Positions 55,087 to 64,000 of a DNA stretch of 64,000 bases are shown piece by piece; the stretch's first letter is position 1; each line of letters starts with the position of its first letter. The stretch spans positions 222,886 through 286,885 of the forward strand of contig KZ627160.1 of the NCBI GenBank assembly GCA_002917775.1, given 5' to 3'. The position numbers were made by a program, and so were the translations under genes. The notes beneath the pieces are model-generated. The model was not told where the DNA came from. It searched no databases and was given only the letters and a program-made list of their open reading frames with translations. This stretch comes from Glaciozyma antarctica PI12 (lineage: Eukaryota; Basidiomycota; Microbotryomycetes; Kriegeriales; Camptobasidiaceae).

Positions 55087-56366
55087 GCAGTTCGTTCCTT
55101 CTGTGGCTCTTTACCTGTCTTCTCTCCAACTGCTTCTCCTCCGAGCGACTGGCTTCTTGATCAGTGATCTAAACAAGGGGAGGGCGATGAGGAGGGACGT
55201 GTTGGCGGATTCGATCAAGTAGTGCGTTCGCTTTCCTTCCTCGATAGTGGGTTACTGCTGATGCGTCGTGCAGTATGAAGGAGGTCGCGCCGCAGACGTC
55301 CTGGAATACGTTGTGCGTTGCGGCCTACCTCCAGCGAGCGATAGCTGCTGACCCGCGTTCGCAGGATGCCCGATTTCGACGTCGCAGCCAAGGTTCGCTT
55401 CTCCTATGCGCTCGTTGAGGCTGCAGAAGCTGATCCAGCGGGTCTAGCGACGCGTCTTCGATGCAGGCTACTACCTCGCTCTCAACAGGGACAACGTCTC
55501 GCTCGCCGAGGGTACCGTTGCCTCCGTCAAGCCTTACAGCGTCATCGCTTCCACCAGGCAGGAGATCAAGGCCGACATCATTGTGCTTTCGACGGTGCGT
55601 TCCTCCTCACTACTCCTGGCGCGAAGACCTCGCTGATCGTCTTTGAGCGCTCAGGGTTTCAGGGTGCAGGATTGTGCGTCTTTCTCGCGTTCTTTCAGGC
55701 GCGGCACTGAGCGCGTACTGCAGATCTCTTCCCTCTCAAGATCTACAACGGCACTGGAGAATCCCTACAAGAGCGCGTACGTCTTCGTCGGTACTCACTC
55801 GTCGTCCACCACTGATGTTATGCGCAGTTCAAAGCTACCAACATCGGGAACTACCTCGGGACTTGCGTCGCCGATTACCCAAATCTCTTTACTCTCATGG
55901 GACCCAACACGACGACGGGCCACTCGAGCGTAATTTTTACTAGCGAATGCCAGATCACGTTCGTCCCTCGCTCCCTCCTCCCTTCCATCTCCATCCCCCC
56001 CTCCCCTTCCCTCTTCCCCCACTAACGCGGACCTTAGAATGATCCTCAAACTCGTCAAACCGATTCTGGCAAAGCTCAACAAGAGGCACGAGGGCCCTGC
56101 GCCGTCGGTGGTGGTCAAGGTCGGGGCTCAGCCGGAGTTCATGGGGAGGTTGAGGGCTGAGATGAGGAACAAGGTCTGGGAGAAGGATGGGGGGAAGACG
56201 TGGTATGTTGATCGTGGGACGGGGTTGTATACGGCGCTTTGTGAGTCGTTCTTTCGGGTTGTGCATGAGGGGAAGGACTCACTGGGTGTTCGCAGTCCCG
56301 TGGTCTCAGATTCAGTTTTGGAGGTCGACGAGGTCGCCTAAGGAGTCAAATTATTTGCGAGCGTGA
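55087..56366 (+). pseudogene. 5'-truncated Baeyer-Villiger monooxygenase copy, open C-terminal half
   Basis: It is homologous to the C-terminal half of the full gene at 56715-59388 from about residue LYLSSLQLLLLRATGFLISD onward. Eight exons keep the same intron positions and frame: SIKYMKEVAPQTSWNTLMPD, FDVAAKRRVFDAGYYLALNR, IKADIIVLSTGFRVQDYLFP, LFTLMGPNTTTGHSSVIFTS, and a C-terminus WSQIQFWRSTRSPKESNYLR with TGA at 56364. The FAD-binding GxGxxG motif, the GGTWR...YPGA block and the FxGxxxHxxxW fingerprint are absent, and the upstream 700 nt do not contain them. It cannot be an active monooxygenase, yet I see no internal stop or frameshift, which is odd for a relic. A recent partial tandem duplication or a retained partial protein would both fit. 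Confidence 0.7.
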
Positions 56367-56714
56367 TAATCGAGGTCTGTCGAGGGGTCCGCTTGAGTAG
56401 GGGAGTTGCGGAAGGGAGTGCGACGAGTTGGCGATGAATCTGAATCCATGTAGACTTGTCAACGCTCAGGGCTCAGAACGGAGAGAGCAAGCGAAAGTGG
56501 AACCGCCACACGCGCCAGCCGAGAATCGGCTCGAGTCTCCCCCACTTTCCATATTTCTCTCTCCTCCCATTCCCCCTCGGTCCCCTTCTTCCCTCAGAAC
56601 TTGTACGTGGAGCTCCTCTCTCGTACTCACTCCAACGGCACAGACCAAGCTCATCCCTTGCCGACAGCTTGCCAACCCTCGCAACCTACTAATAGCCTCC
56701 GCCTCCTTCCCCGC
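56367..56714. promoter_or_regulatory. spacer with promoter of the full-length monooxygenase
   Basis: 348 nt lie between the stop of the truncated copy and the ATG of the full copy. No gene is seen. Confidence 0.45.
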
Positions 56715-59388
56715 ATGTCGTACGCAGACAGCAAGGACCACTACGGCGTGTTCGTACACCCTCCACCCCAATGACTTGCTAGCTAACACCCAACGCAGCA
56801 TCATCATCGGCGCAGGCGTCAGCGGCCTCGCCGCCAGCGTGCATCCCTTCCTCCTTCGGCGCGACCGCTCTCTCTGACGCCGGTCCCGCAGATCCAACTC
56901 AAGCGCAAGCTGGGATTCACAGATGTGATCATCTATGAGAAGGCAAACGATATGTGCGTGTGCGTGGGGCGGGGAGCTGGAGGGAGCTGACGGCTTGAGT
57001 ACTCGGCGCAGTGGGGGAACTTGGCGTGCTAGTGAGGCTGCTTCTGGATGGGTGCTGGGGTCAAGCTGACGGTGTGTATTGCTTTTTTAGATACCTACCC
57101 AGGTGCCGGATGCGACAGTGCGTTCATCGGTCTTGCTTCGACGTCGGAAGTTGCTCACGAGTGGTCTTCACGCAGTCCCCGTCTCGTTCTACTCCTTCTC
57201 CGTGGGTCCAACCTTCTAACACTTCCCTCCAGGCATCTACTAACTCGCTCTTGAATTGCAGTTCGCCAAGTCGGCCGATTTCTCGTCCCAATGGGCGATG
57301 CAAGGCGAAATTATGCGATGTTCGTCCTCGCCCTTCTCCCCTCCTCCCTCGCTAACTCTAGCACACAGACCTCAAGGGCGTACAGCGCGACTTCAAAGTC
57401 AACAACATCGTCTTCGAGACCTCCGTCCTAGACGCCACCTGGTCCGCTTCGAAAGGCCTCTGGACGATCAACATCCAGGACGAACGCATGGGGAAGAAGA
57501 GCACCAAGACCTGCAACGTCTTCATCACCGCATGCGGAGCACTCTCCGTTCCCAACGTGTGCGTTCCTTCTCCCCTCGTCGTATCTCGCTACCGAAACTG
57601 ACGATCCTGCGCGCCGCTCAGCCCGACCTTCCCAGGGCAGGAGAACTTTGAGGGCAGCATCTTCCATTCCGCGCAGTGGGATCACAGCGTCGATATCAAG
57701 GGCAAGGACGTCGTCGTGATCGGCAACGGCTGCAGCGCAATGTACGTCGTCGTTGCTCTCCCTGCGAGCTCGCTGACCTTCCCTGGTACGCAGTCAGATC
57801 GTTCCTGTGCGTTCTCTCGCATTCTTCTGAGAATTCTGCACTCACAAACGCTCGCAGACGATCGTAGACGAAGTAGGAACGCTCACCCAGATCGCTCGTT
57901 CCCGCCAATCCATCCTCCGCCGTCCCGCCATCCCCGATAACGCAATCTGGAGCTGGTCCGTCCTCCCTATCTACCCCTCATTCGCTCACTGACAATCTCG
58001 TAGGATGCTCAAGAACGTCCCTGGATGCCTCTGGATCCAGCGGACTGTCCTCTTCTTCGCTTTTGAGGCGAATTTCATGGTTAGCGATATCTTGCGCGGG
58101 GCGGGGATGAGGAAAGCGGCGATTTTGGATACGGAGAAATAGTGAGTTTGTTCTCTCGCTTTATTTTTGTGACGAAGGCTGAACCCGTGGCAGCATCCAG
58201 GAGACGGCGCCGAAGAAGTACTGGGACCACCTGTGCGTCCTTCCCTCCCTCCCACTTCCCCACTGACCTTCCTCCTCAGCATGCCCGATTTCGACGTCGC
58301 CGCCAAGGTTCTTCCTCCCCATTCTCGAACCGCACGAAAGCTAACGATGACCCCCGCAGCGCCGCATCTTCGACTCGGGGTACTACCTCGCTCTTAACAA
58401 GCCTAACGTCTCGCTCATCGAGGGATCTATCGAGGAGATCAAGAAGAATAGTATCGTTGCTTCGACTGGCGAAGAGGTGAAGGCGGACATCATCGTCCTT
58501 TCGACCGTACGTTGCTCGCGAGATCCTTTTGATGGCGCTGATGAGGTGTTGTAGGGGTTCAAGGCGCAGGATTGTGCTTCTTTTTCCCCTTTTGACGGCT
58601 GGAGCGAGGTGCTGATGGCGTCACGCAGTCTTGTTCCCCCTCAAGGTCTACAACGACAGTGGCGAATCCCTCCAGCAGCGCGTGCGTCCCTCTCCCATCC
58701 CCGCCCTCCCCCTCTCACTCTGTCCCTCCCCTCGCTCGCTCTCTCCCCTCGCTCCCTCGCTCCCTCGCTCCCGCCTACTTCCACTAATCCCCTCGCACAG
58801 TTCAAAGCGACCAACGTCGCCAACTACCAAGGCACCTGCGTCGCCGGCTTCCCCAACCTCTTCACCCTCATGGGACCCAACACGACGACGGGCCACTCGA
58901 GCGTCATCTTTACTAGCGAGTGCCAGATCACGTTCGTCCTTCCCCTTTCCGCCCCTCTCTCCCCTCTCCGCCTCTCTCCCCTCCAAAAAGCGCTAACTCT
59001 CGTCCCGCAGTATGATCCTCAAGCTCGTCAAGCCCATCCTCGCATCCCTCTCCAAGACGACCACCCCCGCTCCGTCCGTCGTAGTGCGTGACGAAGCCCA
59101 ACGCGCCTACATGGAGAAGTTGCGAGCCGAGATGCATCACAAAGTCTGGGAGAAGGACGGTGGGAAGGTCCGTCTTTCCTTTTTTCTTTCGGGAGGAGGG
59201 GGCTGATGAGTGTAGTCGTGGTATGTTGATCGAGCGACGGGGATTTGTACGACGCTTTGTGAGTCCTTCTTCGAGCAGAGCAGCGGGGAGGGAAAGCTGA
59301 TGGGGTGGGTGCAGATCCGTGGTCCCAGATTGACTTTTGGAGGAAGTCGAGGAATGTGGATGAGGGGAACTTTCTGAGGGTCGTTTAG
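56715..59388 (+). CDS. FAD-dependent Baeyer-Villiger monooxygenase
   Basis: Class B flavin monooxygenase that inserts oxygen next to a ketone using NADPH and O2, giving an ester or lactone. The ATG at 56715 is followed after two codons by an 81-nt intron, then SIIIGAGVSGLAASIQLKRK (FAD Rossmann motif), VIIYEKANDIGGTWRANTYP and GAGCDVPVSFYSFS. QWAMQGEIMRYLKGVQRDFK and VPTFPGQENFEGSIFHSAQW (the FxGxxxHxxxWD fingerprint) lead to VVVIGNGCSA, the NADPH motif. The C-terminal part (WDHLMPDFDVAAKRRIFDSG, GPNTTTGHSSVIFTSECQIT, DKATG-like YVDRATGICTTLYPW) ends at TAG 59386. About 17 short introns all join in frame. The N-terminus before the Rossmann fold is only two residues, so an upstream exon is possible. 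The truncated tandem paralogue lies just upstream. Confidence 0.9.
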
Positions 59389-60263
59389 GTCCGATGGCGG
59401 AACCGTTCGGGAGGTCGTTGGGTTGTTTTGGGTTGAGGGTTTAGGGAGCGATGGGTGTTTATAGGGCTTGAAGCGAATTGAATCGAGGTTCTTAGGTCGG
59501 CAAGCTGGAGAGCGAGAGCAGAGAGCTGGAAAGGAGAGGAGCACGGGGAGCGAGGAAAGCAGAAGCTCAGTGAGGCTGAGCACGCAGCGAAGAGGAAAGA
59601 GAGGAGATCCTCGGATGGCGATAGCAAGTTGCGAAGGTGCTGCTTCTCTGCGGGCGAAAAGGCTCGGAGGGTTGATATAAATAGGCAGAGCTCCTGCGCG
59701 TAGACCCAATCTTGCGTGCGAGGAGAGAACGTCAGAGGCCCCGAGATTGGGAGCAGTCGCGCAGTCTGGTCCGAGACGATTCGCTGCGGCCTCGAGGAAG
59801 CAGTGCTAAGCATAACGCGCAGAGCTCCTGCGTTCCAGCGAGGGAGGAACTGGGGAGCAGCCTGAGCAGTCGCGACAAGCCTGTGGAGGGGAGCAGGATC
59901 AGCAGCCCCTCCACCGACTCCTCTGCCACTCACCGCTGGCCTCTTCGCCCTCATAGTGCCTTGCACCCAGGCCAAAGCAGCTCCTCCTTCCTCCCGCACG
60001 GGCTACGCGCCGCTTCCTGGAGCTCTCATCCTTCCTCTCCCTGCTGAAGGTTGCTGAGCTCCTCCCGCTCCCATACCAAGGCCGCCGCAAGCAGATGGAG
60101 TTTGCCGCGTCCCTTATGCTTGCAGGTATGGTCTTGAGCTGCTCGCTTTGACGAAGGAGAGAGGACGAGGTGGTAGGAGGACAAGCGCTGCTTCTCCTCT
60201 CGCGTTTCGAGTGAGAAGGTCTCCCTCTTTCTCCACCGACCTCCTCGTACAACAACCGAGAGG
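59389..60263. promoter_or_regulatory. intergenic, upstream region of the BAR-SH3 gene
   Basis: 0.87 kb without a supported gene. The minus-strand frame at 59385-59999 is Arg/Ser-rich and random-looking. The promoter of the next gene should lie in the right part. Confidence 0.45.
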
Positions 60264-62085
60264 ATGTTGAAGAAGTTCTCCCTCCCAACGCTCCCCTTCA
60301 CCTCCGCCAGCGCCACGAACACTCCTCCTCCACTCTCTCAGGAACGCGCCGAACGCATCAACCTCCGCCGGGACATCGTCTCCCGCCTCTCCGTCGCCTT
60401 TGCCAGCCACCACAAGACGGCCAGTAAGAAGCGGAGCAACCCCGAGGGCGAGAGCGTGATCCCGTTGCAGTGGATTGGGGAGGAGATGTTGAAGGGAGGG
60501 GAGGATCTCGGGGTGGTTGCCGAGGGGGACGATGCGCTGGCGCAGTATGGTAAGCTTTGAGGCGTCGGCTGGGCTGGGGAGGAGAGCTAATTGATGTTTG
60601 CGTGCTAGGGACGGTCTTGCAGCAGATGGGGGAGGCGCACGCCCGGCTGGCGGAGCTCAAGACCAACTACCTCGAGGCTTTGGCTGCGTCCTTCCTCGCG
60701 TCTCTCTCGAACCGGCTAGAAGACCACAAGGACTTCGACAAATCGGTCAAGGAGGCCGAGAAGTTCAGGAGTGCTCTCGAGGCGGTCCTGCTCAAGGTGC
60801 GGCGCCATTCCTGCAGGTGGGGAGCCTTTCATTGATGTTTTCCCTCTCGTGCTCGCGCTTGTCCAGAAGGCAAAGAAGGACAAGCCCGAGTTGGAGGAGG
60901 AGCTGGAGAAGGCTGAGAGGGATTACGAGGACGTCTGCGATGCGCTGGATCGCAAAGCATCCGTCCTGGAAGGGAGTTTAGGACGCGACGTTACTGCCTT
61001 GGGAGACCTGCTCGACGCCGAAGTCGGTAGGTTCTCTCCTAGTGTTAAGCGGCAACTCAGCTGACCCTCCTATTCAGACTACGCAGCTCAATACGCCTCA
61101 ATCCTCAAAGACCTCAAGTCCGAATGGCCCTCCTCAGTTCGAACCCCGTACGCTCGTCCGTCTCTCAGGCCCTCTCCCCTCCTAAACCTCTCCATCCAGT
61201 GCTCGTCGATTTGCGCTCCACATCCCTACCGCCACGCGCATGTCCCGCTCCAAGTCCGACACGTCCGGCATGAACGGCGGCGTTCCTCCTGCCGCCCCTC
61301 CCCGCGCCAAACCCGGTGAACGCCGCAGCACGGTCGGCAACGGCGACGCTCCGAGTAGTTTTGGGAAAGTGGGGAGCTTCGGCATGAGTCGGTCGGGGAG
61401 CATCAGTCGTCCGGCGAGCAGGGACGGGAAGGAGAGTCCTGCGAAGGGGAGGAGCAGGAGTGGGAGCTTGTTGAGTCGGTTTGCGGTGGGGAAGAAGGCT
61501 TCCAAGGGGGAGGAGGAGAAGCGGGAGGACGCCGGGGACGACAACGACGACAACGACGCGGACTCCTACACCTCCTCCACCTCTCGCCGTACACTCCCCT
61601 CTATGCCCTCTCTCGGCACGTTCAAGATGCTTGGCACCTCCTCGCCGCGCTACGACTCTATCACCGACGAACCGACGACTATCGCGGCTGCACGACCGAA
61701 GAATGAGCGCACGCAGACGGCTCCTCCGACCTCGCGGCCTTCGCTCGGATCGATTGTCGGGAGCAGGTTCGAGGCCAAGTGGGCGTTCGAAACACACGAC
61801 GATGGAGAGCTACCGATGGAGAAAGGGGCGGTGGTGGTGATAGATCGCGAGGCGCGTTACGTCTCCCTTCTCGCCTCGATCGCTCGCTGACTTTCTTCGC
61901 ATGCGCAGGTCAACTCGGAATGGTGGATTGGCACCGTCGTAGAGGGCCTCGAGGAGGGTCGGAAGGGCATGTTCCCTGCGGCGTTCGTCATCCCGGTCGT
62001 CACGACGCTCGGGAGGTCGGGGAAGCGTCCCCCGCCGCCGCCACCTTCGCGGAGGGTTGTCGAGGTGGGGAGTCCCTTCGAATAG
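60264..62085 (+). CDS. BAR domain-SH3 domain protein
   Basis: A membrane-curvature adaptor, probably working at the actin cortex or in endocytosis. The ATG at 60264 gives MLKKFSLPTLPFTSASATNT. The BAR-like helical part is QERAERINLRRDIVSRLSVA, GTVLQQMGEAHARLAELKTN, ASLSNRLEDHKDFDKSVKEA and KDKPELEEELEKAERDYEDV, with ALDRKASVLEGSLGRDVTAL. A Ser/Arg-rich linker follows (SRSGSISRPASRDGKESPAK). The SH3 domain is complete: FEAKWAFETHDDGELPMEKG, AVVVIDRE and, after an intron, VNSEWWIGTVVEGLEEGRKG with MFPAAFVIPV, showing the usual ALYD-like, WW and P-x-x-Y/F signatures. The end is RRVVEVGSPFE with TAG at 62083. Five short introns are placed. Rvs167-type proteins share this order; orthology to a named yeast protein is not certain. 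Confidence 0.85.
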
Positions 62086-63300
62086 AAGGGAAGAATGGTG
62101 TATTGGGTGTAGCGGAGTGCATTGCAGCTGGGTTGGGGGCGAAGATGGGTGGGGAGTCGATGTTGCGGGACTGCTCTTCTCCTGCGCGGGATTACTGGCT
62201 AATTCGTGGGCGTCGGCTCCTGTTTCTTTTTGACCCTTCTGCTTCCGGCGTGCGTACCCCTCTGCTTCTCGGGTTGCGTGCCTGGGACGAGAGAAGTGCG
62301 GGAACGAAATGAACGGGAAGAACGAGGTTACGCGCGATGGAGAGGCTGAGGAAGATACAGCAGAGTCGCGTTGAGGATTCATGAGGGTTAGGAAGCATAA
62401 ACCGAGTCCTGTTCATTGGGGAGGCATTGAGAAGTGCAGTCGGCGGAGAAGAGGATCTCGCTCAGCGAGCTGGGACCGCGGTCGGGCTTGAATTCGCCAT
62501 CCACCAGGAAGCCAGGGACCGAGGGTAAGGCAGGGTGAAGAATGCTTCCGGCACTGAGCGAGCGAGAATGAACGAGAGGGAGAAAAGCCGACTTCTCCTC
62601 GACTCGCTCTCCCAGCGTGGTGGCCAAAGCGCAAGTCCGCAAGTTCTCCTCGACGTTGCTGCTCCGAATCGCTTCCCAGCTTTCCTCAGGGTGCACCGCA
62701 GCTGGTAATCCCGTTCAACAGCTCAGAAGACCTCCCTGGAAGACGAACGAGTTGAATCGGTCCAGCCGTTCAAGTCACTTTCTCGGTGGGCCTTCGCTTC
62801 GCCCTCCCAACGTCGTCCTCACTCTCCTCCGCCCAAACTCAACAATCTCTCTCAGCGATTCGGCATCGAGGATGAACAAGTGATTCGTATTTCAAGCCCG
62901 CACCTCCCAAGCCCAGATACCGCCTCGAGAACGCTCCAGCGCCACTGTGAATCGCCAAAAGCATCGTCAGCGACTCGTTCTCGCACCATCACAGGGTTGT
63001 CCAGGACACACGGCTCATTGTCAGCGTCTAATTAAATGGCATCAAGTGCCGCCGAGTACTAATGACTGGCCTTGTTTAGGTTGATCATCATTCGAGTTGT
63101 GCGGGGAGGAGGGAGGGGAGGGAGGGTAGTAGGGTGGAGGGGAGGGGAGGGGAGGGGAGGGTGGACTCACGAGTAGTGCTGCTGTCGATAGGAATAGTGA
63201 GGGCGTCGGTGTCGTGGGCGTGGCAGAGGACTGAAGGCGCAGGAGACAGCTGTGTGCGAGATCTCGGTCAGCGAGCGTTCGGAGAAAACGACGGTTTGCG
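62086..63300. other. 3' flank and G-rich spacer
   Basis: No gene is supported. Frames on both strands are short and Ser/Arg-rich. It contains the G-tract listed separately. Confidence 0.4.
63109..63163 (+). repeat. G-rich tract with quadruplex potential
   Basis: More than eight runs of three to four G separated by single A or short loops (GGGGAGGGGAGGGGAGGGGA in its centre). Such a spacing can fold into a G-quadruplex on the plus strand; it lies outside the supported genes. Confidence 0.75.
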
Positions 63301-63409
63301 GTGGTGCTCAGAAAAGATTCATTGTACATAAGATAGAGTTCGTCATTCCCTTATCTAAGGGGAGATACGTTGGAGAAAGAAGACAAGAATATGGTAGGTT
63401 GTCCTCATT

Positions 63410-63972
63410 GCGAGATTGGGGTGGGGAAGTGGCTGCGAGACTTACAGGATGCGGTGCGGTGGGAGCAGTGAGGAGCGCACACTTCGTCGAAGCAAGCAGC
63501 AGTGTCGAAAGGAACGGAAGCGACGAGGGAGCACTGAGGAAAGAACAAAGTCAACGTTCGGTCCTTCCATCGTTCGAGGTGACGGCGAAGAGGCGAAGAA
63601 GGGGTTGTGAGCTCAGCCACCACCGTTGTTCCCCGAAGGGCGGCAGAATACAAGAGTGAGATCAGGCCCGTGAGGATCATCTAGAGCTAATGATGTCCTC
63701 ATCATCGCGTTGCTACCTCCCTCGTCCCTCCTCTGCTACCAAGCGATAAAGAAAGAGACTCACGATGTATTCCACGCACGTCTACCCATGTCCCCTCTCT
63801 CCCAGTACCATCCCGACCACGAGCTCGAAGAAAAAAGCTGCCGGAGAAAGAAAATCTGCACGCGAAGGGAAGAAAAGGCATCAGCGACTGCGCTCTGCAC
63901 TACGGTGTGTTCCTCCCCATCCTTCGAGCCCACTATAGCACACACACAGGTGGCGCAACGAAGAGCATTCAT
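63410..63972 (-). CDS. possible multi-exon membrane protein at right edge
   Basis: Weak exon-like pieces occur on the minus strand. Acceptor-type ends (GCTGAT...TTCGCGTGCAG near 63858; CATTAGCTCTAG near 63681) border hydrophobic readings such as SGSFFFELVVGM and MILTGLISLLYSAALRGTT, followed by a Cys-bearing stretch (FDTAACFDEVCAPHCSHRTA). The frames do not join unambiguously and the start could lie beyond the window. Several alternative readings exist; treat this as a pointer only. Confidence 0.25.
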
Positions 63973-64000
63973 ATACCGTTGTTGGTTATCCTCAGAACTC

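Noticed and set aside
54449-55222. 257-codon plus-strand frame
   Set aside because: Only its last 45 codons match monooxygenase homology; the rest has no coding character and crosses a well-formed intron acceptor.
1-64000. tRNA, rRNA, CRISPR, retroelement or virus-like remains
   Set aside because: I looked for their hallmark motifs and saw none; a dedicated tRNA search could still find one that I missed.

Overview
This is a gene-dense eukaryotic nuclear window from a fungus. It is GC-rich, with C/G-ending codons and very many short introns (mostly 45-65 nt) that have GTGCGT/GTGAGT/GTACGT donors and a GCTGAC/GCTAAC branch-like motif close to the acceptor. Together with the protein sequences this suggests a basidiomycete yeast, most likely Pucciniomycotina of the Rhodotorula/Sporidiobolales type. 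That placement is inference; no marker gene such as rDNA is present. I see no operons, CRISPR, rRNA or convincing tRNA, and no viral or retroelement remains.

Layout. 0-9 kb: a polytopic membrane protein cut by the left edge (-), a doubtful hypothetical gene (+), a head-to-head pair of F-box/leucine-rich paralogues (the - copy a pseudogene, the + copy with one apparent frameshift), and a Ser/Pro-rich disordered protein (-). 9.3-11.6 kb: a secreted Ala-rich repeat protein (+) with at least ten phase-1 introns. 11.8-18.1 kb, all on -: a G-protein alpha subunit containing a 5-nt micro-exon, a conserved fungal protein of unknown function, and D-arabinono-1,4-lactone oxidase. 18.36-19.34 kb: a second, inverted copy of the Ala-rich locus, interrupted by an assembly gap of 608 N. 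The block with the G-alpha and lactone oxidase genes is therefore flanked by long inverted repeats.

19.5-28.6 kb: a conserved coiled-coil protein (-) divergent from an otubain-type deubiquitinase (+), a secreted eight-cysteine GPI-type protein (+), a gene-poor 1.6 kb, and diphthine-ammonia ligase DPH6 (-). 28.7-38 kb: a large ERCC6L2-like SNF2 ATPase (-), a DUF202 membrane protein (-) and a Dus4-type tRNA dihydrouridine synthase (-), the last divergent from the second-largest subunit of RNA polymerase III (+, 38.2-42.7 kb). 43.1-50.3 kb: TAH18 diflavin reductase (+), convergent with glutamate decarboxylase (-), which is divergent from a GRE2-like NADPH reductase (+). 50.5-62.1 kb: a hypothetical gene (+), an alpha/beta hydrolase (-), a 5'-truncated Baeyer-Villiger monooxygenase copy (+) followed by its full-length paralogue (+), and a BAR-SH3 protein (+). 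The last 1.9 kb holds only a G-rich tract and weak exon signals.

Most genes are housekeeping and independent of one another. The group that may work together is the reductase, ester hydrolase and Baeyer-Villiger monooxygenase set at 48.8-59.4 kb, which matches the classical alcohol-ketone-ester-acid route. The most unusual structure is the inverted repeat around 11.6-18.4 kb.
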